Assembly: GCA_020205615.1 (NCBI GenBank)
Contig: CM035169.1
Coordinates: 15,755,258-15,819,257 of the forward strand
Reading direction: 5' to 3'
Source of the DNA: Panax quinquefolius
Lineage: Eukaryota > Streptophyta > Magnoliopsida > Apiales > Araliaceae
DNA: 64,000 bases
Position numbers and translations under genes: made by a program. The notes beneath the pieces were generated by a model that was not told where the DNA came from, did not search any database, and worked only from the letters and a program-made list of their open reading frames with translations. Numbering within the stretch: the stretch's first letter is position 1; every line of letters starts with the position of its first letter. Positions 24,409 through 36,000 of this stretch are shown one piece after another.

Positions 24409-25843
24409 TCTATGCCACCATTAGAGGAGATAGGTGAGGATGCAATACATGGTGAAATTCTCGTTACAAGAAGAGCACTTAGTACACAAAAGTTAAGGAG
24501 GAGAAGCAATGAACAACGGAAAAATCTATTTCATACTCGATGTCTTGTGAATGGGAAAATTTGTCACGTAGTTATAGATGGAGGCAACAGCAAATGTGGC
24601 AAGCACTACGATGGTGGAGAAATTGGGGTTACCTATTACCAAACATCTGCGGTACCAGTATCGTTCATAAAGTGGCTCAATGATAATGCGAGACATTAAA
24701 GTAACCAAACAGTGTTAGTTCCATTTGCTATCGGTCAGTATATTGATGAGGTATTGTGTGATGTGGTGCCCATGCAGGCGGGACATATATTGTTGGGTGA
24801 ACCATGGCGGTTTGATAAGAGGGTTCAATATGACGGGTTTACTAACGATATTCATTCGTTTCACGACGAAGAAGATCTCTTCAAGGTCCTTTGTCACCCA
24901 CAACAAGTACATGAAGATCAAATTCATTTGCGTAAAAATTATGTACAAAGAAAAGAGAGTGAAGAAAAGAAAATCAAGAAGAAAAAAAGAGAAAAGAAAG
25001 AGAGAAAAAGAAGAAGAGAAAAACAAATATAATTTGGCAAAAAGAGTGATGTGAGAAGAGCTTTGATTTCTAAAATGACTATGATTTTACTTCGGTATAA
25101 AGAGGCGCTTTTGACTACTAACGCTAATGATTCTTTGCTAGTGTTGTTTCATCTCTCTACAGAATTCAAAGATGTATTTCGAGGAGCTTCCTCGTGGACT
25201 ACCACCTATTAGGGGAATTGAGCATCAAATTGATTTTGTTCCCTGTATGACGATTCCAAACCGTCCAAATTTTATCGGAGTAATCCCGAGGAGACGAAGG
25301 AGTTACAAAGGCAAGTTGACGGTGATGGAGAAAGGATTCGTGAGAGAAAGTATGAGCCCACGTATGCGATTCCGTGATCCTAAGTGCCTTAAAAAGGATG
25401 GAAAATGGAGGATGCATCGATTGTCGAAGCATGTAAATAACATTACGGTAAAATATCGACATCCCATTCCTCGTTTAGATGACATGTTAGATGAATTACA
25501 TGGGTCTTGCATATTTTCAAAATTGATTTAAAAAGTGGTTATCATCAAATTAGAATGCAAGAGGGTGATGAATGGAAAACAACGTTTAAAACTAAATACT
25601 ATTTTTATGAATGGTTAGTATTACCTTTTGGTTTAACTAATGCACCGAAAGCACTTTCATGAGATTAATGAACCATGTTTTGCGTCCATTCATTGGAAAA
25701 TTTGTCGTATTTTATTTTGATGATATCTTGATTTATAGCAAAAACTTCGAAGATCATGCATTGCATTTAAAATCTGTTTTAGATGTACTTAGGAAAGAAA
25801 AGTTATTTGCTAACATGGAGAAATGCACATTTTTGTTTCAAGT
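24409..25843 (+). pseudogene. Gypsy protease and reverse transcriptase fragment, plus strand
   Basis: The frame 24412-24699 contains HTRCLVNGKICHVVIDGG, the protease region (VIDGG active site). It is followed at 24712-24850 by VLCDVVPMQAGHILLGEPW. After a lysine/arginine-rich run, frame 25172-25531 has ELPRGLPPIRGIEHQIDFVP and [20 protein letters not shown]. Then 25535-25843 gives PFGLTNAP and [11 protein letters not shown], the catalytic reverse transcriptase box. The wording is typical of Reina/CRM-like plant chromoviruses. RNase H and integrase are missing: the sequence jumps into an LTR at 25844. Confidence 0.8.
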
Positions 25844-26392
25844 TGTCAGCATTATTCACGTGGGCAGTATGAAGAATTCAAGTGGGCTAATTAACATAGT
25901 TACCACCATTCATTTGATATCATCAGCACTAGTCACGTGGCTCTCTTATTATTATTCCAGAAGCTTCTCATGGTATCCGAATCATGGGAGGAAAAGGATT
26001 TTAGTCACGCCACTCACGCTCACGCGTTAAAGAAGTCCTACGCGGCAAAGAAATGTTTTATTTTATTTGATTAGTTTTAAATTCTATTCTAATTAGGATT
26101 TCTTTTCAATTAGAATTTCTTTTCCAATTTGATTTCTATTTCCTTATAGAAATTAGGGTTATAGCTTATAAATTCCTATTAAGATTTGGATTGTTTTGAG
26201 TAGTATAAATAGAGGTCCAAGTTATGTAATCAAACACATTATACATTATTCATTATTCAATATATTTGTGAGGTTATTCTCTACTTTTGGTTCTTTGAAG
26301 AATTCCTAAGTATTTTCTTAGTTATTTCTTTGATATTCAATTTGACTTATCATACAACAATTCATAGTTGTGTGTGGCGTCTTCTACCGCAT
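25844..26392 (+). repeat. LTR, plus orientation, abutting truncated gypsy
   Basis: Starts TGTCAGCATTATTCACGTGG directly after the reverse transcriptase fragment. Carries TATAAATA at 26204-26211 and ends near CTACCGCATCA, before a degenerate primer-site-like tatcgagattaccgc. A primer site after it makes this a 5' LTR rather than a 3' LTR. The exact right boundary is uncertain. Confidence 0.55.
26202..26213 (+). promoter_or_regulatory. LTR TATA box facing BCAT
   Basis: GTATAAATAGAGG, a consensus TATA, lies 166 bases upstream of the ATG at 26370 and on the BCAT strand. It could start transcripts that read into the duplicated BCAT exon. Confidence 0.5.
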
Positions 26393-26732
26393 CAATCGTC
26401 GATTGTATCGAGATTACCGCTTCAATATAAGCGAGGGGTCAAAGTGTCGTTGGTGTCCATTCAACGCAGAATTCCGAACGCGAGCAATTGTACCAAGATT
26501 ACTGTCTACATATAGGCGAGGGGTTAAGGTGTTGCAAGCAATCCATCTTACAACTTTGCTAGAAACGATCGGGGCGGCGACCATCTCACGCAAGCGTGCT
26601 GTGGAGTCTATCACTACTGATTACATGTATATGATGAAATGTGCTAAAGGCGAAATTTTTTCTAATGGTGAATTACAGCGTTTTGGGAACATTGAGTTGA
26701 GCCCATCAGCTGGAATCCTAAATTATGGGCAA
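26370..26732 (+). CDS. Chimeric frame: LTR leader fused to duplicated BCAT exon
   Basis: An open frame of 121 codons begins with MCGVFYRI in LTR leader sequence and enters the duplicated BCAT exon at about 26613. It reads [20 protein letters not shown] and on to SAGILNYGQ, ending at the same donor position as the real exon (CAA followed by GTTAGT at 26733). Phase zero is kept, so splicing to the exon at 28651 would give a BCAT with a new N-terminus and no recognisable transit peptide. Whether it is transcribed is unknown; it may only be a dead duplicate. Confidence 0.35.
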
Positions 26733-26800
26733 GTTAGTTCTTTAACCCTCATCTTGTGCCAAATATTTTGTTCAAGAAGAATGTAACGTTTTAATGATAT
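26613..26800 (+). repeat. Duplicate of BCAT exon 2 end plus intron start
   Basis: 188 bases match 27138-27325 with only three differences that I can see (MMKC/MMKY codon, one A/T in a T run, GTTAGT/GTCAGT donor). The copy lacks the first 58 bases of the exon, including the [10 protein letters not shown] codons, and starts where the LTR leader ends. Confidence 0.93.
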
Positions 26801-27079
26801 GCATTTCTTTACAATTACACCAGCACGTTTCAATTTATCTATTAGTTGTACTCATTGCTTCCCACAATCAAGTTAAAATGCGTTGACTTACATTGTGGTA
26901 CCCTAGATTGATTTCACGAGGCTTGGGCGTTTTCCATTATTTACTTTCTCTTCATTTGTTTTTAAATTTTAAATGAAGCATGCTATTAGCTGTTTGTTAA
27001 TTTATCAGAAAAGAAAATAAAGTTAGGGTACCGGGTAATAAGTTGATACCAAACGTTGTTTAGTCCTCCTTTATCACAG

Positions 27080-30000
27080 AAATGAGGCATCTGCGATAGC
27101 TGACATTGATTGGGACAATCTTGGATTCGGGTTTGTGACTACTGATTACATGTATATGATGAAATATGCTAAAGGCGAATTTTTTTCTAATGGTGAATTA
27201 CAGCGTTTTGGGAACATTGAGTTGAGCCCATCAGCTGGAATCCTAAATTATGGGCAAGTCAGTTCTTTAACCCTCATCTTGTGCCAAATATTTTGTTCAA
27301 GAAGAATGTAACGTTTTAATGATATAATAATTTAATTTTTAGTTTCCTTGTAGTTTAGCTTTCATTTGTTCCCTCCCCCTCCCCCCCCCTCCCCCTCCCC
27401 TTTTCCTTTTTTCATGTATAAGTATGCTATAGCATTGCTTTCTATATATGTTCCCCATTTAAGTCTCACTTGCTGGTGCTAAATTATGTTTATTGTTTCA
27501 ATTATTTAATGGAGTTATTCAAGTTCGCATCTTTGAGTGGATGGGCAAGGTTCAAGTCCTAACTAGTATAAGTAAGGGTGTAAACGAATCGAGTCGATCC
27601 GAGTATTGAGTTGCTCAGATTTGGTTCACAAAATTTATCGAGTATAAAATAAGATTTGATTGAGACTCATTTTAGCTCTCAAAGTCGGTTACGATTCGAA
27701 TCGAGCCCAGCAGGTTTGGACTTTTTCAAACTAATATGATCCGAGTATCAATAGAAAATTATAATTTGAGGAGGTTCGAGTAATTTATCGAACTTTAAAA
27801 TGTGCTCATATTTGACTCATTTATATTTCGAGTCGAGCTCGAATCAAACTTTTAGTCGAGCGAGTACGAATCGAGCCCGAACTGTTTGCTCATTTTACAG
27901 CCTTAAGTATAAGGTTGTCTTGATAGTGCTTGTTTGCGGGGCGGGGACGGGGAACTACAGAATTCTTTCTAGTCCACTAGTAAGGTCTCCCGGATCACTA
28001 CATTCTTTCACTTTATTGCTTTATGTTTTATATTAAATGTTATATATTGGTTGGTGATAACTTTGATTTCACCCGCCGTATTATTCAAATCTGCTCTCAT
28101 GTAACTCAAATTTTCTTTTCCTCTTCCATTTATAGTATGCTTCAGTTTTCTATTAGTCTTTGATGAATTTCCCCTTTTAGAAGTGTTTTCCATTTATGCC
28201 TGAAGTATTCTCCAGAGGAATGGCCTGCCAGTTTTTTAGTTGTGTCCCTCTCTTGACTGGCATCTCTTTACGAGTGAAATTATGAGGAAGTAATGCACAG
28301 ATGAATATCTTTTTGTTTAGTTGATCCTTTTTCCAGTTGGTATTCAGGACGATGTTCAACTGGGTCTCCTTTTTATTTATTTTCAAGAGTTACTATCCTA
28401 GAGAGATTCCTTGCATACGTAGTTGCATAATAGAATAGCTAGCATTCTTCTTTGGTCTTTGCTTTGAAATAGAATTGGCTAGATCTCAGATATTTTGTTT
28501 CATTACCCGTAGGAATTACATAGATTATGGAACTTCATACTTTTGCTGGTTAAATATTTTTGCAGCTTTTGCTCTTTTAACCCTTTCTTACTTGATTCTT
28601 GTTATAGTTGCATCTGCTGAAATTTTAACTATATTGTCTTGTGTATTTAGGGATTATTTGAAGGTTTGAAAGCTTATAAGTCCGAAGATGGAAACATCTT
28701 ACTGTTTCGTCCAGAGGAGAATGCCATGCGCATGTGTTTGGGTGCAGAGCGCATGTGCATGCCTTCTCCAAGTGTTGAACAATTTGTGAAGGCCGTAAAG
28801 GACACTGTTTTAGCAAATGAAAGATGGGTAATGTGCAACTTTAAACTTTGCAGTGTCATAATTTCTGCATAACGGATAATAGATGTTCAATTGGAGATTT
28901 GTTTGGTTTAAATGTTTAATTTCTTCTTACAGGTACCTCTTCCTGGTAAAGGTTCCTTATATATAAGGCCATTGCTTATGGGGAGTGGAACTGTTCTTGG
29001 CCTTGAACCTGCTCCTGAGTACACGTTTCTGATTTATGTTTCTCCTGTTGGTAACTATTTCAAGGTATAGTGTTTATACTCAGGTTTAGGTTGTCGTTTC
29101 GTACGATAGTAGTCCTGTTTCATATGAATCATATCTAATTAGTCGATATCAACCCCGATAAAATAATTTCCATACTTCTCTTTTGTAAAATCCCCCTACA
29201 TCAATTTGGGAGTATTTTACATCCAACTAAACGATAAAAAGCTCATATATATAAGTGTTTGTATCATACTTGTCACGACGCCATGGCGAGGCATGGCATG
29301 ACAATAACCGACTGCTAGGACGCCTAGGCCGTATTCGTTCACAGTGTACAATTTATATATATATATATATATTTTACTTAACAAGTATATTTGTAATAAA
29401 ATTTCATAGACATTAAAACCCAAAACATATAACATTATGAAATACCACTTGTTAACGCCAAATTTTGTATGCCTGACGAAATCACCAAAACAGCAGGCCA
29501 AAATCGCGCCAATAAGTTGATTGTATTGTTGTGAAATCAAACTCACGAAATACACTCACATAAACACAAACAAAGAGATATAAAATATGAACACAATAAT
29601 TTACGAGGAAACCCAATTGGGAAAAAATCACGGAGAGAGAGAAATCCACTATAATAATATGGAGAGTACAAAGTGTTTATTTGTGTTATATGTTATTGTG
29701 TTCTGCCCCTTAAACCATTGCGTATTGCTGTATTTATAGTTGTCATGTCCACCAAAATCCAATCAGGAGTAGAAGTCCTTTGTAGAATCACCTTATAAGT
29801 TATAACTACAATTAATGATTGATAGATTCCTTCCCAAATTAAACCTCCTTATCCCACTAAATAAGGAAACACAATCTTACTTTAATGAGGACTCTCCCAC
29901 TGTCCAAATAAATTCAAATAATCACACTCTAACATTATCCCCCAGTCTCTTATTTATAAGGAACTTAAAATAAGAGAGTATACAAATTTATACCAACCGA

Positions 30001-33000
30001 AAATCCATATCTGCCGAAGACAAACTATCACACCCGAACTCTATACGCCGAACAAATTTTTTTAACTCCCAATATTGCCTCCTCACTCCTCTTGTTCACT
30101 CCTAAGATAGACAAACAATTGCCCTTACTACTACCGAAGAACCAACCTTATACCAACCGAACTAATCTTAACACTGTTGAAGATATAAAGAACCAACCTT
30201 ATACCAATCGAACCAACCTTATCACTACCGAAGATATAAAGAACCAACCTTATCACAACCGAAGATATAAGAACCAACCTTATACCAACCGAACCAGTCT
30301 TATTACTACCGAAGATATAAAGAACCAACCTTATTCCAACCTAACCAACCTTATCACTACCGAAGATATAAAAGACCATCCTTATCAAAACCGAATACAC
30401 AGATAATCGAGCCAACCTTATCACAACCGAACCACCCTTATCACAACCGAACCAACCTTATCATAACCGAACCAACCTTATCAGTACCGAACCAACCTTA
30501 TCACTACCGAATATATAGATAATCGAGCCAACCTTATTACAACCGAAGATAGATAAATAACCCACCGAACACCAATAAATTTTGTTCTAAAGAACTGAAC
30601 ATCCAACCAAACACCAATTATGAAGTTCGTTCCGAGGAACTAAATAAATGTTTATGTTATATATGAATGAATGAATGAAAATATGAATGAATGAATAAAC
30701 AAATGAATGAATGTTTATATCCACCGAACACCAAACGATCCTGTTCACCATCATAGGGTCGAACAGATCCCACCGTACCTCCAAACAATCCTGTTCGCCA
30801 TCTTTAGGACGAATAGGTTCTGTTCACCATCTTTAAGATGAACAGAATCCACCGAACCTCCTAACAATCCTGTTCGCCATCTTTAGGACGAATAGGTTCT
30901 GTTCACCATCTTTAAGATGAACAGAATCCACCGAACCTCCTAACAATCCTGTTCGCCATCTTTAGGACGAACATGTTCTGTTCACCATCTTTAGGATGAA
31001 CAGACCACCGAACCTCCCAACAATCCTGTTCGCCATCTTTAGGATGAATAAACCTCCGAACCTCCCAAAACACCAAAGTAGATAGCCGAAACCAGAATGT
31101 ACTGCAATTATCCGAAGTGAGTTGTTGTTGCCCGAAGTGTTATAAGTGAACAACTCGGACCGTCGAAGTTTTACTAAGCTTGTATATCTTGCCCCCAGTC
31201 AACTGAGCTCGAACATAAGAGGAAGTCTGAATCTAATATACACAGCGCCGAACAGATACCAACCCATGGAAGTATTCTCCCACCAGTAGCCTCCATATCC
31301 GAAGTACTCTCCCACCAGTAGCCTCCATATTCGAAGTACTCTTCCACCAGTAGCCTTTATATCCGAAGTGAGTTGTTGTCGTCTGGATTGATACAAAATT
31401 TAACCCAGTAGCAGAAAGAAGTTCGAGTGCCGAAGCTATCCGAGTCCATTGTACAATTCGTTTTAGCATACTGAAGTGAAGATAGACAATTTAATAACGA
31501 GTGTACTCTGTACCTAACAAAGAAACCAAACGCTCATCACGCGCGCGCTCATCCAAGATCCCCATTATTTGCATAACATCATGGTTGGCAGCCAAAACCT
31601 CAGACCCTACAACCACCTTCATTACTTTCTCTCACCCCTCCATAATTTTTATTTATTCTTCTTTTCACTGTTACTTATATCCTCTTTCTACTACAACAAA
31701 GAATTGCTTGATTTCCTCCAGGATTAACTCATCATGTTTTAAAAGGATTCGTACAGGAATTGAAGCTCTGTTCGCCTGCACCGTCGACCCTGCACCTCTA
31801 AGTTATACCTTCTGTCAATTTCTCTAACCGACAATACCCATTCTCGCCTCCCACGTTCCATAGCTCGTATATATTGCTCCTCTGCTAGACATGATGGAAC
31901 TAATCCCTTGATACAGTCTGCACAATCCATAGCTTTTAAAGTACTTTTCCCTATCCCAACGCGTACACCAAGGAGGATTAAATCATCAACCCACTGTCTC
32001 CATAACTGGCTCATCTGATACTGGAGAACTGCTGTACCAACCGATCTGCTTTCTCTTGTTTTTTCGAATTCGAAGGTTTAGTCTACCATGAATATCAATC
32101 ATCCGCATGGGCAACGTCTTGACTCGTGACTAAGGATTGAAAAAATTATGCAGCAGCTGGGATAGCTAGCACAAGGTTTTTGAAGATCAGAGGCCAATTT
32201 TCTTGTGTAGACACTAGACATCTCGAAACTCATGCATGCCTCATATTAATGCTGCAAAAATGTGTTGTTCATTCAGAAATGTTGAATAAATGTCTCAAAA
32301 ATACATGTTTTGAATTAATGTATTCACATCTACTCCATTCACACTACATACATTGTGGAAGTACTGTTACCTAATTCTTTAAATTAAGAACATAGAAATA
32401 GAAATTTCCCTAAGTGGAAACGGTCAAATGAAAAAAAACTGACAATTAATTGGACTATTTTTGTCAAAATATATAAATTATAATAGTGAGTATTTTTTAT
32501 ATAGTTAGTTGATGACCTTAACTCTCCCCTACTACATAAATGTTAGTTGTTTTCAGAGAAAAATACACCAATTTTAAGTAGTGCAGTAGTCCAAAACTGA
32601 CGGCGGTTTACAATTTCAAGAATAATATATTGGTAAGGGATGATTCTGAAAGTTCAAGGGACAAACATATAATTGCTTTGTGATTAAAGATCAGACAAGT
32701 ACTTAATTTATTTCAAATGCAATATTTTAATATATTAGTACCTCTTCTGATGAATAATTAAAATTACTGGAATGAAACCTTATAAAGCAACAAATAATTA
32801 AAAAGTGTACAATTATTTATCCCCTTTTGCAGCTCTTCGTAAATGTATATCTGGTCATGTTACTGCGACATAATTATTGTGCAAACTGTTAATGTTACTG
32901 CGAACCACTACTAACAGAAACCCACTAACACAAGAAGGGTGTATTGTATGAATTGTATTCATAATATTTATAATATTATGATGACACTGCAACTTTAAAT

Positions 33001-36000
33001 ATTATGGGCAGATTGAATTAATAGCAGAAATCTCATGCACATGTTAAATATATATTATTGATCTAATAAAAAGGAGCAACTTAGTTTTTTGTGCAGGATC
33101 TCTTTCTTGGTGAATTGGTGATTTTTCACAGACGGCACCAATGTTAACGCCAAATTTTGTACGCATGACGAAATCACCAAAACAGCAGGCCAAAATCGCG
33201 CTAACAAGTTGATGGTATTGTTGTGAAATCAAACTCACGAATACACTCACATAAACACAAACAAAGAGATATAAAATATGAACACAAGAATTTACGTGGA
33301 AACCCAATTGAGAAAAAACCACGGAGAGAGAGAAATCTACTATAATAATATGGAGAGTACAAAGTGTTTATTTGTGTTATATGTTATTGTGTTCTGCCCC
33401 CTAAACCATTGCTTGTGTTATATGTTATTGTGTTCTGACCCCTAAACCATTGCTTATTGCTGTATTTATAGTTGTCATGTCCACCAGAATCCAATCAAGA
33501 ATAGAATTTCTTTGTAGAATCACCTTATAACTACAATTAATGGTTGATAGATTCCTTCCCAAATTAAACCTCCTTATCACACTAAATAAGGAAACACAAT
33601 CTTGCTTTAATGAGGACTCTCCCACTGTCCAAATAAATCCAAATAATCACACTCCAACACCATTAAAAGCAAAATTTTGTAAAATTTTATGTATTGGGAA
33701 GGATAAATATTCTTAGTATGCATAGTTGGCCTTTAAAGCTTCCCGACTCTCAACCTATTTAATTAAGCTTTGTTTTCATAAAGTAATATTTACCAATAAT
33801 TTAATATTAACAAAATTAAAATCAGCCAGCCCCACTACAAAGATATAAAATCAGCCCCACGATCCCCGCCATAAACTCATTGATATAAAAAAATCAGCCC
33901 CAACACAAAGATATAAATTCAGCCCCACCACAAAAATATTAAATTTAATCTTATAAAGTCAAGAATGAGAAAGCAAGGAGAGAAACAGAGAGCACGAAGG
34001 AGAGAAACAATGAGTTTGCCGATGTGTGAGAGGGAAGAAGAATGTGCTATGCTAGTATGCTTGCGATGGAGGTGCGATTGAGTCGGGGTCGTTTGCGATG
34101 GAGTCGCTTGCTATGGAGTTGTGGGTCGAAGTAGAAGAAGTCGCGATGCGTCAAAGAAGCAGATAAGTCGATCTTTCCGTTTAGGGTTTCTTTTATGTCA
34201 CGATGTTTTTTTTTAATTGATGGGTCATCCCATGAGTCAGTAACTCAGTATGGGTAATGGGACAAAACTCAAAAGATGGTGGGTTTAGCAGTAAATTGGG
34301 TCAGAGCTGTTAAGGCGTGCGTCTAGGCAGTTTGGTGTCTCACGTCGTCGCTGCGCCGTGTCATTCCTCTTTATCGCCGGGACGCCTAGGCGTTGTCATG
34401 ACAACTATGGTGTGTATATATAATTGGCTATGTGGCAAGTAATTTTTATTACGTTTTTAGTTTTGCGCATACATAATTGAGAATATATGGCTCAGGGTGG
34501 AGGAAAAGGAAATATCTTGCTGACCTAGCTATTTGGGGTTAAGGTTTTAGTTGAGTTGATTGAACTAAAAGTATATACAAAGATAAATAACTATGAGATC
34601 AGATGTCATTTATTTCCATATTTTGTATTAATTATTCTTTAATTTTACTTATTTTCTTTTGGGTATAATGAGAAACTCATGGCATTTTATGGTTGGGTGT
34701 AATCTTAATTCCACTAAATTTCTTCTGTCAGGTACATGTGGGGTTCAATCTTAACTCCTCTAAAGTTCTTCTGCCTGGTGCAAGTGGGGCTTGAGGCTCA
34801 TGGTGGTACTTAAATTAGTGTTGGACATTCTTTACTCGTTATTCCTTTTTTGAAATGATTGTTGTTTTAAGTGACAAAGTGCTTATATAACTCTTTTAAG
34901 AATTATAATAAACAAAGCCACCATTTTTATAAAGATCTTGCTTTGTGTTTGTTCTATATGATTCTCATAATTTTGACCAGTCAAATGTTAAGGTCTTCAT
35001 TTATACACATAGTTTTGCAGATCTATTAGCCAGAATCTTGTATGTTCTCATCTTTTGTTTGATTCCAGGAAGGTTTGTCTCCGATAAATTTGGTAGTTGA
35101 GACTGAAATGCATCGAGCAACCCCTGGTGGTACTGGAGGTGTGAAAACAATAGGAAACTATGCTGCGGTAAGATTGCTACCAGTTCTTGTTGATTAATAA
35201 ACCAGGACTCTAGTGTGCATTTGGACATATTCTTACCCCATTTGTTGGTTGATCTTGTTCACTCAAACTTTGTAGTTATATCTTATAATATGTTTCATAT
35301 TTTTAATGTTTCTCTACTCATTAAGTTGCTTTTCGTCCTTCTTCCCTTTCTTTCTTTCAATTCTACTTGAAATTTTTCTTCTTTTTGTCCCTTTGTTTAA
35401 TGGTCTATTTTGATTACATGTGAGGTCTTTCTCCTTGAGTCTTTTGCAAGTAAGTCCAATCTCCTATGTTTCAAATTACAGAGTTCTTGTATTAGTTGGC
35501 GTGTTTTTTTCAACTTTTTAGAGCATATAGGTAGAGTTTCTTATTGATTTTAACCTCTTCTTGTGTTTTGTAATGACGGAAATTTCTGAGGAGAGGTTTG
35601 GCTTGAGGCCTCAATACTGAGACACGTGTTTTCATTATTTCTTTTAAGCACCATCATGTGGAAATTGATAATTCTCGATTACCCTTTTATCAAAATTTTT
35701 GGAAATTTTTTCATTGCTTATCTAACTTTTTGCCAGCATTCCGAGTATGAATTTTAGGTGCTGAAGGCACAAAGTGCTGCAAAAGCCAAAGGCTATTCTG
35801 ATGTTCTTTACCTTGATAGTATTCACAAAAAGTATGTGGAAGAGGTCTCCTCTTGCAATGTTTTTGTTGTCAAGGTACTCTATCTATTACATTAGACTCT
35901 GCCAAATAATTAGTTAACAGTTAATTTGATTATCAATTATCCCAGCAGTTTACGTGTTCTTTGTGGAGAAAAGCATTTGGTTGTCTTCTATCCTCAGAAT

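Larger units (their letters stand above)
29450..33659 (-). mobile_element. Non-autonomous LTR retrotransposon in BCAT intron (4.2 kb)
   Basis: LTRs at 29450-29934 and 33142-33659 start TGTTAACGCC and end TAACA/CAACA. A primer-site-like TTGGTGCCGTCTGTG on the minus strand abuts the right LTR (33127-33141), and GACTGGGGGATAA abuts the left LTR, so the element runs on the minus strand against BCAT. Flanks CCACT and CCATT are a likely 5-base target duplication with one mutation. The 3.2-kb interior has no reverse transcriptase or integrase, only tandem repeats and one unrecognised frame (31739-32014). This resembles a LARD-like derivative of a Tat-type element, with the same LTR start as the element at 7986. 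Confidence 0.88.
29266..34410. mobile_element. Possible DNA transposon pieces flanking the LTR element
   Basis: Left end near 29269 (cttgtcacgacgccatggcg, then gacgcctaggc) and right end near 34385-34410 (gacgcctaggcg, ttgtcatgacaac) are inverted relatives. The CGCCTAGGCG core and TTGTCA end are typical of a common plant MITE or larger non-autonomous DNA element. The right part also holds four aatcagcccca-type repeats (33820-33930) and a purine-rich ggagagaaaca block. The LTR element 29450-33659 would have inserted inside it. Confidence 0.4.

Noticed and set aside
24174..24509. Open frames running through the gap
   Set aside because: They depend on N codons and join two unrelated sequences.
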